Notes: a model not told the origin generated them from the letters alone. A DNA stretch of 64,000 nucleotides from Pontibacillus sp. HMF3514 (GCF_009858175.1 NZ_CP047393.1:2728001-2792000); one strand, 5' to 3'; shown: positions 22,179 through 31,703, numbered from the stretch's first letter. Numbers and translations: made by a program.

Positions 22179-24533
22179 TTATACTTGTGGGCCACCTGTA
22201 TTCTTTTTCTCTACATATTGGATTGGTTTACGCTTCAGCATACTTCCTCTCCACACTAACCATAGCTGAGCTGCTAGGAAGATGGAAGAGTACGTACCTG
22301 CAATAAGTCCAACCACTAATGCGAATGAGAAGTTCGTGATTGAAGTAGCACCAAAGATCAGAAGCATTAGTGCTGCAAATACAACCGTTAATACTGTGTT
22401 TATACTACGAGCTAGTGTTTGCATCAAGCTCTTATTTACGATTTCCGCTAACTCACTAAACGTTTTGACACGTTTCTTCAGTTTTAAGTTCTCACGTATG
22501 CGGTCGAAGGTTACGATCGTATCGTTAACCGAGTACCCTACTATGGTGAGAATCGCTGCGATAATCGTAATGTCGAACTCTAATCCAGTAATCGCGAATA
22601 ACGCCACAATAAAGAAGGAGTCGTGTAGTAACGCAATAATCGATGTAATTGCAAAATAAATCTCAAATCGGATCGTTACATAAATAATGATACCGATTGA
22701 AGCAATTGCTACTGCATAGATTGCGTTTTTCACAAGCTCTTGTCCTACTATCGGAGAAACTGTGCTTGCATTTGGCTCACTACCATATTCTTCTTTAAAG
22801 TAATTTTTGATCTTAGCGATAGTATCTTTCTCTAATACATTATCAAAACGGACAACACCAATATCTTTGTTGTCACCAGATATCACAACTTTCTTCGTTT
22901 CAATACCTAGTTCATCAAAGTGTTCATTAATATCTTCAGTTGTAATCGATTGATCTGCTAAGATTTGAACACGTGAACCACTTGTAAAGTCAATGCCAAG
23001 GTTTAGTCCTTTGAAAGCGATAAAGGAACCGCCTAAAATGACTAAAGCAATGGAAAGCGCAAAGAATTTCTTACGGTGCTTAACAAAGTCGAATTCACGA
23101 CCAAATACTTTGGCTTCAACAACTTCGCCTTTTTCTATATCCTTAATATCTTCCTTTTTCACACCAAAGAATCCTGGACGTTTGTTAAGGAAACGACTTT
23201 TCACCCATATTCCAAGAAGTAAACGAGATCCGTACACAGCTGTAATAAAGCTGACAAGAATCGAAACAATTAACATGGTCGCGAAACCTTTTACAGAACT
23301 TGTCCCAAATGAGAACAATACAATGGCTGCAAGTAATGTCGTAATGTTCGCATCTAGAATCGTAGCTAAAGAACGACTGTTACCTGCTTTGAAGGCAGAC
23401 ATGGTTGACTTTCCGGATTTGATTTCTTCTTTAATTCGTTCATAGGTAATGATATTTGCGTCTACCGCCATACCAACACCTAGAACCAATGCCGCAATAC
23501 CAGGTAGTGTTAGAACGCCATTCATAAGCTCAAACACAACAAGGATTAAGAAGATATAAAGACTTAACGTGATTGATGCGATAAAACCAGGGAAACGGTA
23601 ATACATCATCATGTATAGGAAAATTAACGCAATCCCAATTGCACCAGCAAAAATGGTTTTGTTCATCGCTTGTTCACCGAATTGTGCACCAACAGAGGTT
23701 GAGTAAAGCTCTTCCATGTTTACTGGAAGTGAACCAGCGTTAAGGATGTCAGCTAACTCTTTTGCTTCCTGAATGGTGAAGTCACCCGTGATTTGAACCG
23801 TTTGTGTCATAAGACGCTCATTTACACTTGGAGCAGAAACAAAGTCTTGCTCTGTAGGTTCCATTCTCACTTGCTCAACATATTTGTCACCTTCTGTGTA
23901 ATCCAGCCAGATGACCATAGCGTTTTTACGAAGACCTTCAGAAGTGGTCCCTTTTCCTAAAGCTGCAACTTTTTCGGTAACATTAGCAAAATCAGAAGCA
24001 TCCTTAACTTTTAATGTAACTAGTGGCTGATTCGTTTCACTGAACGCTTGCTTCGCACTACCTTCTACAAGGTTTGTAGCATTAAAGATCTCGCCCTCTT
24101 CAGTATCAGGCTCATTACTTTCATCATCAAAGTCTAGCTTTAAAGGTTGATCATTAATTCTGATTTCTTCATCATCAATTGTTCTGAACGATAAACGTGC
24201 AGAAGTAGATAATAGCTCTCTAGCCTTTTGCTGATCATCGATACCGGCTAACTGAACACGAATACGACTCGGTTCCTCAATCGTTACATTCGTTTCACTT
24301 ATACCAAGTGAATCCACACGGCGATAAATCGTCTCTACCGTGGCTTCTAACACTTCTCGGTTAATAACCTGATCTTCATCTACCGGTTCAACATTATATA
24401 AAATTTCAAATCCGCCCTGTAGATCTAACCCAAGACGTATGTCTTTTGTAACTCCTTGTATCGTCGTTCCTATTGTTCCTATAAATAATAGCAGCAATAG
24501 AAAAAAGGCAACGATACGACCTCTTTTAACCAT
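22179..24533 (-). CDS. secDF: Fused protein-export membrane protein SecDF
   Basis: 784 residues joining SecD and SecF. It has 12 predicted membrane helices with two large extracytoplasmic domains (about 30-270 and 510-570). The SecD motif DLQGGFEILY is near 36-45, VLGVGMAVDANIITYERIKEE near 345-365 and the SecF part has GIDFTSGSR and VGYSVNDTIVTFDRIREN. It uses the proton gradient to help preproteins leave the SecYEG channel. The fusion is normal in Bacilli. AAGGAGG lies before the start; a 14-base palindrome sits about 62-75 bases upstream. Confidence 0.97.
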   Translation of the reverse strand: MVKRGRIVAFFLLLLLFIGTIGTTIQGVTKDIRLGLDLQGGFEILYNVEPVDEDQVINREVLEATVETIYRRVDSLGISETNVTIEEPSRIRVQLAGIDDQQKARELLSTSARLSFRTIDDEEIRINDQPLKLDFDDESNEPDTEEGEIFNATNLVEGSAKQAFSETNQPLVTLKVKDASDFANVTEKVAALGKGTTSEGLRKNAMVIWLDYTEGDKYVEQVRMEPTEQDFVSAPSVNERLMTQTVQITGDFTIQEAKELADILNAGSLPVNMEELYSTSVGAQFGEQAMNKTIFAGAIGIALIFLYMMMYYRFPGFIASITLSLYIFLILVVFELMNGVLTLPGIAALVLGVGMAVDANIITYERIKEEIKSGKSTMSAFKAGNSRSLATILDANITTLLAAIVLFSFGTSSVKGFATMLIVSILVSFITAVYGSRLLLGIWVKSRFLNKRPGFFGVKKEDIKDIEKGEVVEAKVFGREFDFVKHRKKFFALSIALVILGGSFIAFKGLNLGIDFTSGSRVQILADQSITTEDINEHFDELGIETKKVVISGDNKDIGVVRFDNVLEKDTIAKIKNYFKEEYGSEPNASTVSPIVGQELVKNAIYAVAIASIGIIIYVTIRFEIYFAITSIIALLHDSFFIVALFAITGLEFDITIIAAILTIVGYSVNDTIVTFDRIRENLKLKKRVKTFSELAEIVNKSLMQTLARSINTVLTVVFAALMLLIFGATSITNFSFALVVGLIAGTYSSIFLAAQLWLVWRGSMLKRKPIQYVEKKNTGGPQV

Positions 24534-24594
24534 GAGTATGTGTGCCTCCTTCTTTCTCCAACAAACCTTGTAAGTAATTAAGTAATTTTCTTGC

Positions 24595-24608
24595 TGTTCA
24601 ATTGAACA
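24595..24608. promoter_or_regulatory. Palindrome in the secDF leader, possible operator
   Basis: The perfect 14-base palindrome TGTTCAATTGAACA lies in the 265-base gap between comN and secDF. It could be bound by a dimeric regulator, or be chance. The rest of the gap is AT-rich, with a comN terminator at 24712-24740 and probably the secDF promoter. Confidence 0.35.
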
Positions 24609-24711
24609 AAAGCGACATGACCGCTTATTTGATTTTAGAACATCAAATTTTCAGCTTCATTAAGTATAATATCATTACTAAAAATTATAAGATCTAAATG
24701 AATAAATATAT

Positions 24712-24740
24712 AGGCTGACTCAAGCATTTAGAGTCAGCCT
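24712..24740 (-). terminator. Intrinsic terminator of comN
   Basis: 10-base perfect stem AGGCTGACTC against GAGTCAGCCT, followed on the minus strand by the U-rich TATATATTTATT. It lies after the comN stop. Confidence 0.65.
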
Positions 24741-24798
24741 ACCTAAATATTATAGAAATGTTTGACAACTCATGTCAATAACACTTTTCTTAAGTAGT

Positions 24799-25101
24799 TT
24801 AGACTTCTTCTGGTAAATGATTGCGTAAAGCTTCAACCTGAGCTAATAAATCATCTTCCTGATAAGCTTGGACAGTTAGATAACTCATATATGTACCGGA
24901 ATCTAAATGAAGAACATCCTGAACGATCTCATGTAAGCGTTTATCAGGTTGTTTCCCTTTCCACACCTTCTTCTCTAGGCATTTCCAAATGTCTTCTTCA
25001 TGTGCCCTCGAATATCCTAGCATGTGAAACTCATCTACTTTACTTGTTAGAACCGGATAGATCCATTTTTTCCAATGAGCGACAGGCTTTCCTTCTTCCA
25101 T
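24799..25101 (-). CDS. comN: Post-transcriptional regulator ComN
   Basis: 100-residue small cytosolic protein of the Post_transc_reg family. The pattern HWKKWIYPVLTSKVDEFHMLGY at the N-terminus and LTVQAYQ near 75 fit B. subtilis ComN (YrzD), which controls comE mRNA and localises to division sites and poles through DivIVA. Its location beside secDF is the same as in B. subtilis. Ribosome site AAGGAGG. It starts 12 bases after the upstream membrane-protein gene, so the two form a unit. Confidence 0.85.
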   Translation of the reverse strand: MEEGKPVAHWKKWIYPVLTSKVDEFHMLGYSRAHEEDIWKCLEKKVWKGKQPDKRLHEIVQDVLHLDSGTYMSYLTVQAYQEDDLLAQVEALRNHLPEEV

Positions 25102-25112
25102 GCTTTTCCTCC

Positions 25113-25607
25113 TTATACATTAAGAACTGAAAATGATAAAGCACCGATGACGATACCGGCAATCAGTACGCCAACGACTATAGATAAAAACGCATACCAG
25201 AAACGAATGGCAAAAAATGCAGCAGCTAAGCAAGCACTATATGCCCCTGTTGTTGGTAAGGGTACTGCTGTAAATAAAATCAATCCAATTGCACCAAACT
25301 TTTCTACGTTCGAACTCTTTTTCATTGTTCGTTCATAAAGCCATGTGTACATCCGTTCGTACCATCGGAATCGCATGAGCCAGTTGCTGATTGGTAGAAA
25401 TAACAACAGTAATGGAATAATAGGCAACACATTCCCGAATACACTTAATAGATATGACTTCACAAATGAAAAGTCATAAACTCCATACGCAACGGGTAAA
25501 CCACCTCGTAACTCTAAAATGGGCATGGCTGAAATAATCATGACCACAAGTTCAGGTGGTAAAAAATCTAATGTGGTTATAAAAAAATCAATGAGCTTCT
25601 CCTTCAA
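25113..25607 (-). CDS. Small multidrug export family membrane protein (COG2426)
   Basis: 164 residues with four or five hydrophobic helices and the family motif AMPILELRGGLPVAYG near 26-41, then TAVPLPTTGAYSACLAA near 115-131. These small proteins are named as putative drug exporters, but direct evidence is scarce and they also resemble DedA-like proteins in repeat layout. TTG start with AGGAGG nine bases upstream. It is transcribed with comN and divergently from spoVB. Confidence 0.8.
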   Translation of the reverse strand: MKEKLIDFFITTLDFLPPELVVMIISAMPILELRGGLPVAYGVYDFSFVKSYLLSVFGNVLPIIPLLLLFLPISNWLMRFRWYERMYTWLYERTMKKSSNVEKFGAIGLILFTAVPLPTTGAYSACLAAAFFAIRFWYAFLSIVVGVLIAGIVIGALSFSVLNV

Positions 25608-25738
25608 GAACCTAATCCTCCTGCATTTTTTAAATTAAATTCCATTATACTAGATTGCTTGTCATGCTTGACCACCTTTTTTGCATATACATTCATTGTA
25701 TATGAATTTCAATTTTTTGAGAAGGTAGGTCGTTATGA

Positions 25739-27286
25739 ATGACCAAGCAAACCTTTTTGCAGGGGACGCTTATTTTAATCGCAGCAGGTATGATTACAAG
25801 ATTTCTAGGTTTTGTAAACCGAATCGTAGTGGCAAGAATAATGGGAGAAGAAGGTGTCGGCCTTTACATGATGGCCATTCCAACGCTAATCCTTGTCATT
25901 ACACTTACACAATTTGGACTACCTGTCGCGATCTCCAAGCGTGTAGCTGAAGCTGAAGCACACGGGGATCTAAACCGAATCAAAAAGATTTTAGTCATCT
26001 CACTTGTTGTGACGGGTGTATTAAGTGTTGTATTTACAACTGGCATGATTTTGCTCGCTCCCTTATTATCCCAAACACTTCTTACAGATGAAAGAACCTT
26101 ATATCCATTATTAGCAATTAGTCCAATTGTCCCGATTGTGGCGATTTCTTCTGTATTACGTGGATACTTTCAAGGGCTTCAAAATATGAAACCACAAGCG
26201 TATTCACAAGTCATTGAACAAGTAGTACGTATTACGTTTGTTGCTTTGTTCACCAAAGCACTTGCTCCATATGGCGTGGAGTATGCGGCTGCTGGTGCTA
26301 TGATTTCGGTTGTATTAGGAGAGTTTTGCTCACTTCTCTATATGATACGTATGTTTAAAATGAAAAAGCGCATTAAAATCCGAAGAAAGTTCTCAAAGTA
26401 CTTACAACAAAGCAAAGATACATTGAACGAGCTTATGTCTATTGCACTTCCAACAACAGGGAGTAGACTTGTTGGATCTTTTTCATTCTTCCTTGAACCC
26501 ATACTTGTTTCACAAAGTCTTGCGATTGCTGGAGTGCAAACAGCAATGGCCACGAAACAGTACGGGGAGCTAACTGGATACGCTCTTCCATTACTAATGT
26601 TACCTACATTCATAACCCATTCACTATCTGTAGCATTAGTTCCGAACATTAGTGAAGCTGGCGCAAAAGCTAATCAATCATTGATCCATTATCGAATTCA
26701 CCAAGCTATTCGGCTATCCTTTGCATCTGGTGCTTTAGCTACTGTTGTATTAACCATTTTTGCTGTACCGATTCTTACATTTATGTATGGGCATGGAAAC
26801 GCAGCTCGTTTCTTAACAGTCATGGCTCCATTCTTTTTATTACTATATTTCCAAGCTCCTTTACAAGCTGCCTTGCAAGCTTTGGACCTGGCAAAAGCAG
26901 CTATGTGGAACAGTTTAATTGGTGCTTTTGTGAAATTCGCAGTCCTCGTTGCACTTGCAACGCAACCTCAATTCGGAATCATGGGAGTTGCTTTAGCCAT
27001 TGTTGTAGGTGTTGTGTTGGTTACCTTATTACATCTCTTCACATTAATGAAGACGATTAACTTTAAAATACCAGCTTTAGATGTCGTTAAAATGATTGGG
27101 CTTATTGCTCTAACTTGGGTAGCCGGGAAACAACTTAGTTCAATCTTTCCGGAGTCTTTGTCCCAGGTCATACCGTTTTTAATCATTCTCGTTATTTTCA
27201 CAGGAATGTATGTGGCCTTACTGTTCCTTTTCCGTTTTGTAACAAAGGAGGAGTTAAAACAATTACCTATTTTCCAAAAGAAGTAA
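25739..27286 (+). CDS. spoVB: Stage V sporulation protein B (MOP-superfamily lipid flippase)
   Basis: 515 residues with about 14 membrane helices, of the polysaccharide-transport/MATE-like (MOP) superfamily. The N-terminus GMITRFLGFVNRIVVARIMGEEGVGLYMMAIPT is split into the helices usual for SpoVB. SpoVB is required for spore cortex peptidoglycan synthesis and probably flips lipid-linked precursors. The ATG at 25739 keeps the whole first helix; an ATG four bases earlier opens a wrong frame. Its position next to comN and the DUF421 gene matches B. subtilis. In several Bacilli there are paralogues, so the sporulation role is inferred from position. Confidence 0.9.
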   Translation: MTKQTFLQGTLILIAAGMITRFLGFVNRIVVARIMGEEGVGLYMMAIPTLILVITLTQFGLPVAISKRVAEAEAHGDLNRIKKILVISLVVTGVLSVVFTTGMILLAPLLSQTLLTDERTLYPLLAISPIVPIVAISSVLRGYFQGLQNMKPQAYSQVIEQVVRITFVALFTKALAPYGVEYAAAGAMISVVLGEFCSLLYMIRMFKMKKRIKIRRKFSKYLQQSKDTLNELMSIALPTTGSRLVGSFSFFLEPILVSQSLAIAGVQTAMATKQYGELTGYALPLLMLPTFITHSLSVALVPNISEAGAKANQSLIHYRIHQAIRLSFASGALATVVLTIFAVPILTFMYGHGNAARFLTVMAPFFLLLYFQAPLQAALQALDLAKAAMWNSLIGAFVKFAVLVALATQPQFGIMGVALAIVVGVVLVTLLHLFTLMKTINFKIPALDVVKMIGLIALTWVAGKQLSSIFPESLSQVIPFLIILVIFTGMYVALLFLFRFVTKEELKQLPIFQKK

Positions 27287-27441
27287 CCAATTATTATATT
27301 AATATAATAGATAAATTAGACAAAACTAGTATTCATTGTTATACTTAATATATCTTATTAATAAATTGAGGGACTTACAGTAAAACTCCGGATAAGAGTG
27401 GTCCTTTTAAAAATTTACAAATAAGAGACTGAGGTAATTCT

Positions 27442-27627
27442 GTGTTATACAGAGTTATAGGTGTTTACTTGTCCGGAATTAAGATTACTTTTGGCGATGA
27501 TAATAAAGAGAGAACATTTGAGACTCGCGAAGCTGCTGAACGCTATCTCGAAACGATTAAACAAGAAAATGTTTTACCAAACACATATGAACTAGTTGTT
27601 GAACAAATAGAATCCGATTCTGCATAA
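27442..27627 (+). CDS. Small conserved protein, unknown function
   Basis: 61 residues, soluble, with an alpha/beta pattern: LYRVIGVYLSGIKITFG, then an acidic helix (ETREAAERYLETIKQ) and a strand (TYELVVEQI). GTG start with GAGG upstream at a normal distance and a clean terminator after it, so it is probably a real gene. I do not recognise the family. Upstream (27287-27441) is AT-rich and contains a weak hairpin, GGGAC against GTCC followed by TTTT, which could end spoVB. Confidence 0.6.
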   Translation: MLYRVIGVYLSGIKITFGDDNKERTFETREAAERYLETIKQENVLPNTYELVVEQIESDSA

Positions 27628-27630
27628 ATA

Positions 27631-27660
27631 AAGGAGTCCTCCTGTAAAAGAGGACTCCTT
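27631..27660. terminator. Bidirectional terminator between convergent genes
   Basis: 11-base perfect stem AAGGAGTCCTC against GAGGACTCCTT, with TTTTTATTTT on the plus side and TTATTTATG on the minus side. It serves the small gene on the plus strand and the methyltransferase gene on the minus strand. Confidence 0.85.
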
Positions 27661-27661
27661 T

Positions 27662-28339
27662 TTATTTTCTTAGCATAAACACCCACATAAACGTTAGTGC
27701 TTGCTTTAATGGAGTTGGTAATTGTTCTACTGGAAAGTCTTTTGCTTCTTCCTTATAAACACCATGCCCATCAACGACTTGCCAGCCCATTTCTCTTGAA
27801 AGGTTTTCAAACTCCCATGGCATCATTGTGTTACAGATTACTTCTTCCCCATACAAACGACGATAACTATTTTGTCTAGGACCTGCAGTAGGGCCAAGTA
27901 AACCTAAACATAACTTCCCACCTGGCTTAATGACACGCATAATCTCCTGTAACGCTTGTTTCGGATCTTCTGTCCATTCAATGGAATTAATAGCTACAAC
28001 ACCATCAAGACTCTCATCCTCAAAAGGAAGTTGTGCTAAATCACCTACTGTGAAGCTCAATCCATCACATTGAACTTCTTTTGCTTTATCAATCATTTTA
28101 GGTGAAATATCCACACCAACAACATGATACCCAGATTGATTTAGTTTATAGGAACCGTAACCGTCCCCACATCCAATATCCGCTATTTTCCCCTTTGCTT
28201 CCAGATGTTTCTCCACAAAAGGAACAATTGTTGATCTACTGCCCTTTTCCCACATACTACGACTCTTCTCATTCCAAAATGAAACGTTAGAATTCCATCT
28301 TTCCTCAACTGCTCTATGCCAATTAAATGACTTCCCCAT
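27662..28339 (-). CDS. Class I SAM-dependent methyltransferase
   Basis: 225 residues. The Rossmann-like SAM-binding motif I is IADIGCGDGYGSYKL near 56-70, followed by VVGVDISPKMI and the post-motif GDLAQLPFEDESLDGVVAINSIEW. This is the UbiE/Methyltransf_11 type; the substrate cannot be deduced. The ATG at 28339 (MGKSFNWH) has GAGGGGG before it and was preferred to an upstream frame of 21 more residues. It stands between convergent genes and the DUF421 unit. Confidence 0.85.
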   Translation of the reverse strand: MGKSFNWHRAVEERWNSNVSFWNEKSRSMWEKGSRSTIVPFVEKHLEAKGKIADIGCGDGYGSYKLNQSGYHVVGVDISPKMIDKAKEVQCDGLSFTVGDLAQLPFEDESLDGVVAINSIEWTEDPKQALQEIMRVIKPGGKLCLGLLGPTAGPRQNSYRRLYGEEVICNTMMPWEFENLSREMGWQVVDGHGVYKEEAKDFPVEQLPTPLKQALTFMWVFMLRK

Positions 28340-28414
28340 GTTTTTCCCCCTCAATTCATACAGAAAGATGGCCCGTAACGTGCACGACCATCTTTTACTC
28401 ATCTGTATATCATA

Positions 28415-29074
28415 TTACCTTTTTTCATCATATTCGTCGATATACCACTTATTCTGATTGTCTACAGTAAGAAAGGATATTTGCTTCGGGTTCTCATATC
28501 CCCGCTTTTGTAACTCTTTAATGAGCCACTCTTCATCTCTATTATTTTGCTTTAAATTTTCATATTGTACCTTTCCATCTGCAATAAGAGGTGTAATAAA
28601 GCCTTTTTCCCCACCATTCCCCTGTTTTTCAAATACAGACAGCTTTCCTGAAGGTTCAAGTACTGCAAAGTCCACATCACTAATTTTTTCTGTACCATTT
28701 TCGCGAAGTTGCTGCATTAAATCATCAAAATTATATCGCTGTTTTCTCATTTCCCGCTCATCAATCTTCCCTTCCCGAATGATCATTGAGGGTTTTCCAT
28801 CGACCATTTCTCGGAAGGGTTGACTCTTAAGTGATATAAAGGCACTTCCTCGCTGAATAATTAATAGAACAATCATGGGGACAAACGCATGCATAAATGA
28901 TTCAGTAGGCTCTTCAACAGAAAACACCGCAATTTCTGCAAGCATTATAAATACGACAAGGTCTAAAATACTTAATTCACCAATCTCCCGTTTACCCATT
29001 AAACGGAAAATAAATAGGATAATGATATAAACCAAAACGGTCCGAAATACAATCGTCCAAAGCTGGATGTCCAA
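28415..29074 (-). CDS. DUF421 (YetF family) membrane protein, YrbG-like
   Basis: 219 residues. Three N-terminal helices include the family signature FRLMGKREIGELSILDLVVFI (residues about 21-41, split by the membrane turn). Two soluble DUF421 domains follow, with GKPSMIIREGKID and KQRYNFDDLMQQLRENG. YetF proteins help spores respond to germinants or keep membranes stable in Bacilli; the exact role here is unknown. A TTG start at 29074 (MDIQLWTIV) has GAAGG upstream at good distance, unlike the GTG 54 bases earlier. B. subtilis yrbG sits in the same neighbourhood. Confidence 0.82.
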   Translation of the reverse strand: MDIQLWTIVFRTVLVYIIILFIFRLMGKREIGELSILDLVVFIMLAEIAVFSVEEPTESFMHAFVPMIVLLIIQRGSAFISLKSQPFREMVDGKPSMIIREGKIDEREMRKQRYNFDDLMQQLRENGTEKISDVDFAVLEPSGKLSVFEKQGNGGEKGFITPLIADGKVQYENLKQNNRDEEWLIKELQKRGYENPKQISFLTVDNQNKWYIDEYDEKR

Positions 29075-29135
29075 GTTTACGCCTTCTTTCTGCACAATTT
29101 CACTCTTAGTTTGAACGATTTTCTCCACCTTATGC

Positions 29136-30437
29136 TTAAAGGGACGATTGTAAAAAAGGCACTAAATATCGAAAGTACACATAAACAGTTGAAACAAGTA
29201 AAGAGAAAAGCACAATAGGCATGCCATACAGCATGAATTTAACAAAGGAAATTGGATGCTTAGCACTTGCTGCAAGTCCTGCTACTACAACATTGGCAGA
29301 AGCTCCTATAAGTGTTCCATTGCCTCCGAGACACGCCCCCAATGCAAGCGACCACCATAATGGATCAAGGTTAACCATTCCATAGGAGCGAAACTCTTCA
29401 ATGACAGGGATCATAGCTGCTACAAACGGAATATTATCAACGATTCCCGAAAAGAGACCCGACACCCATAAGATTACGAGTGAGGTTTTAGGTAAATCCC
29501 CTTCTGTCAGCCAAATCATCCCTCGAGCTAATTCATCAATAATACCAACCTTTTCAAGCCCACCCACTAGCATGAACAAGCCCATAAAGAAGAACAGTGT
29601 AATCCATTCCACTTCCTGAAACACCTTCTCAGCATCCACCTCATTATCCGTTAAAAGCAATAACAATAAAGCTCCGCACACTGCTACTGTTGTTAAATCC
29701 ACATGAACAAAAGCATGTAACAAAAACCCTAAAATTGTCATGGTTAACACTGCTATAGATTGATACAACATCGGTGTCTTTTTTAAATATTGTGAAGGAT
29801 CCATATCCATGAGTTCATGTACATACTCGGGCTGTTGTATGAGTGATTTACGAAACAAAAATATGAGGGCAATGAGGGTTGTACTAAAAATCAACAAAAC
29901 AATAGGCCCTAAATTCGTTATAAACGAAACAAAGGTTAAGTGTTCAACAGCTTGCCCTATCATAATATTAGGAGGATCTCCAATAAGCGTTGCGGTCCCT
30001 CCAATATTGGCACAAAATATCACGGTAAGAAGATAAGGAAACACCGGCAACCTCAAAAGAGATGTTAGTGTTAAAAGAATCGGGACAAATAATAAAACAG
30101 TCGTCACATTATCCAACAAAGCCGAACCTATAGCCGTCAATATTCCTACGACAACTAACAATGGGATTGGTGCGCCTCTTACCTTTTGCGCCATTAATAT
30201 CGCAATATATTCAAATACTCCTGTTTTTTTTGTAATGGAAACCAATACCATCATCGAAAATAGGAGTGTAATCGTTCCCCAATCAATGAATTCTGTAAAA
30301 GCATCCTCCCATTGATAGATCCCACTAAGCAACATTAGAAATCCCCCAGTGAGGGCCACCAAAGCTCGATTCATTTTTTCAGCCATGATAAAGCCATAAC
30401 TGACGACAAACACAATTATTGCAAGCGTGGTTTCCAT
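29136..30437 (-). CDS. ArsB/NhaD-family ion transporter
   Basis: 433 residues, about 11 membrane helices. The family motif IGDPPNIMIGQA (about 152-163) and a second inverted-repeat signature GNGTLIGASANVVVAGLA near 375-392 mark the ion transporter superfamily that contains NhaD Na+/H+ antiporters, ArsB and P-protein. An Na+/H+ exchange role would suit a salt-tolerant organism, but arsenite or organic-anion transport is equally possible. GAGG precedes the ATG. The DUF421 gene follows 61 bases later, probably in the same transcript. Confidence 0.85.
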   Translation of the reverse strand: METTLAIIVFVVSYGFIMAEKMNRALVALTGGFLMLLSGIYQWEDAFTEFIDWGTITLLFSMMVLVSITKKTGVFEYIAILMAQKVRGAPIPLLVVVGILTAIGSALLDNVTTVLLFVPILLTLTSLLRLPVFPYLLTVIFCANIGGTATLIGDPPNIMIGQAVEHLTFVSFITNLGPIVLLIFSTTLIALIFLFRKSLIQQPEYVHELMDMDPSQYLKKTPMLYQSIAVLTMTILGFLLHAFVHVDLTTVAVCGALLLLLLTDNEVDAEKVFQEVEWITLFFFMGLFMLVGGLEKVGIIDELARGMIWLTEGDLPKTSLVILWVSGLFSGIVDNIPFVAAMIPVIEEFRSYGMVNLDPLWWSLALGACLGGNGTLIGASANVVVAGLAASAKHPISFVKFMLYGMPIVLFSLLVSTVYVYFRYLVPFLQSSL

Positions 30438-30568
30438 CTATGTACCTCATTTCTTGTCCATTATTATTACTAATGTATTCAGTAGGGAGGGCAAAATATT
30501 TTATTCTATTTTAATTTTTTCATGAATACAGTAATAGAAAATGAGGACAAACATGGGGAGGAATTTGT

Positions 30569-30949
30569 ATGTTCCAAGAACGAATGAAAGCTTTGGGATA
30601 TGGATGGGCTACAATTTTGGTAATGATGCTTGTGAGCAGCCTTGTCCTAGCCCTTTTTCTAAGATTCACAGATATGACATCAGGTACACTTCAATGGGTT
30701 ACACTAGTACTTGGATTGCTCACATTATTTATCGGAGGATTTGTTTCAGGAGCAAAAGGAAAAGAACGAGGTTGGATGCTAGGCTTATTTACTGGATTAG
30801 GCTTTGTCTTAATCGTTTTGTTATTTCAATATCTTGGTTATCAAAAAGGAATGTCTACTACTCAGATGATGTATCAAGGAGGTTACACCCTAGCAGCTAT
30901 GCTTGGTGGTGTAATAGGAGTTAATATGGGTGGAGATAAGCAGTCATAA
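30569..30949 (+). CDS. yrzE: TIGR04086-family membrane protein (YrzE)
   Basis: 126 residues with four membrane helices (about 12-34, 42-62, 74-95, 104-122) and the motif FIGGFVSGAKGKERGWMLGL, typical of YrzE proteins of Bacilli. Function unknown. GGGGAGG precedes the ATG. B. subtilis yrzE lies beside yajC in the same arrangement. It diverges from the ion-transporter gene. Confidence 0.83.
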   Translation: MFQERMKALGYGWATILVMMLVSSLVLALFLRFTDMTSGTLQWVTLVLGLLTLFIGGFVSGAKGKERGWMLGLFTGLGFVLIVLLFQYLGYQKGMSTTQMMYQGGYTLAAMLGGVIGVNMGGDKQS

Positions 30950-31013
30950 TATTTTTGTAGAAGGGCTTTTTGGTATCCCACTTTAGAAGATACCATAATT
31001 CAGTACATCTAAT

Positions 31014-31054
31014 AAAAACGTATGTAATTCCAAAGAGGAATCACATGCGTTTTT
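31014..31054 (+). terminator. Intrinsic terminator of yrzE
   Basis: Stem of about 17 bases (AAAACGTATGTAATTCC against GGAATCACATGCGTTTTT, with mismatches), followed by ATTTTC. It lies between yrzE and the composite repeat. Confidence 0.75.
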
Positions 31055-31189
31055 ATTTTCGTTCCCTGTTTAATATGATTATGTTACTCAGCGTTATTGC
31101 ATTAAATGGCTGTAATATGGAATAAGCTGGTGCAGAGTGGTTCCTTTACGTTTATGCAGTTCGACGAGCTGTGGAACGGGTTGCTTTCC

Positions 31190-31268
31190 CCCGTCCACAC
31201 GACGTGGTGGCGTTCGATGTTGCTACAGGATGTAACGCTCTTAGTCGAACATCCTTGTTTATTTTACA
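31190..31268 (-). repeat. 75-bp insert in hairpin A of composite repeat 2
   Basis: Extra sequence in the loop side of module A compared with the A modules at 15.4, 42.7 and 49.8 kb. Its reverse complement matches the insert at 31704-31781 over almost its full length (shared blocks TCGACTAA, ACATC.TGT.GCAAC.TCGA, CCACGTCGTGTGG). Function unknown. Confidence 0.75.
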
Positions 31269-31394
31269 GCTTCCTCGTCACTTCGCTACTGCGGGATCTC
31301 GCTCGCCCTTTCTACCGGAGGAGTCAACCCGTTCCACAGCCCACCTGAACCGAATGGTGAATAACGGAACCACAGCAATGTTTAGAGGTCGATG

Positions 31395-31581
31395 CTTACG
31401 GACATCTGTTCCTTTATTTTGAACTTTTAAGGCATTTCGAGAGTCGTTGCGGACATATGATACCTTATTTGTGACAAATTGGGCTTTTTCAAGGTGATTT
31501 GAAGCAAATAACGGAATGAATGTCCGTAAGCTCTTCAATGAAGTTAGATTAAGATAAAATAACGGAACAGATATCCGTAAG
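31395..31581 (+). repeat. Spacer element S in composite repeat 2
   Basis: About 187 bases bordered by near-perfect inverted repeats, TTACGGACATCTGTTCC and GGAACAGATATCCGTAA. It matches 49899-50094 of copy 4 in inverted orientation, while both flanks match in the same orientation. It has two further internal copies of the ACGGAATGAATGTCCGT palindrome type. Confidence 0.8.
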
Positions 31582-31703
31582 GTTAAGAAATCACACAACC
31601 AGAGTCCGTTAATCTCCATAAACGCAAAGGGGTGAGGTAAACGGCAAACTCCCGCGGTAGAAAGGGCGGCCGAGACCCCGCAGGAACGAAGTGACGAGGA
31701 GGC

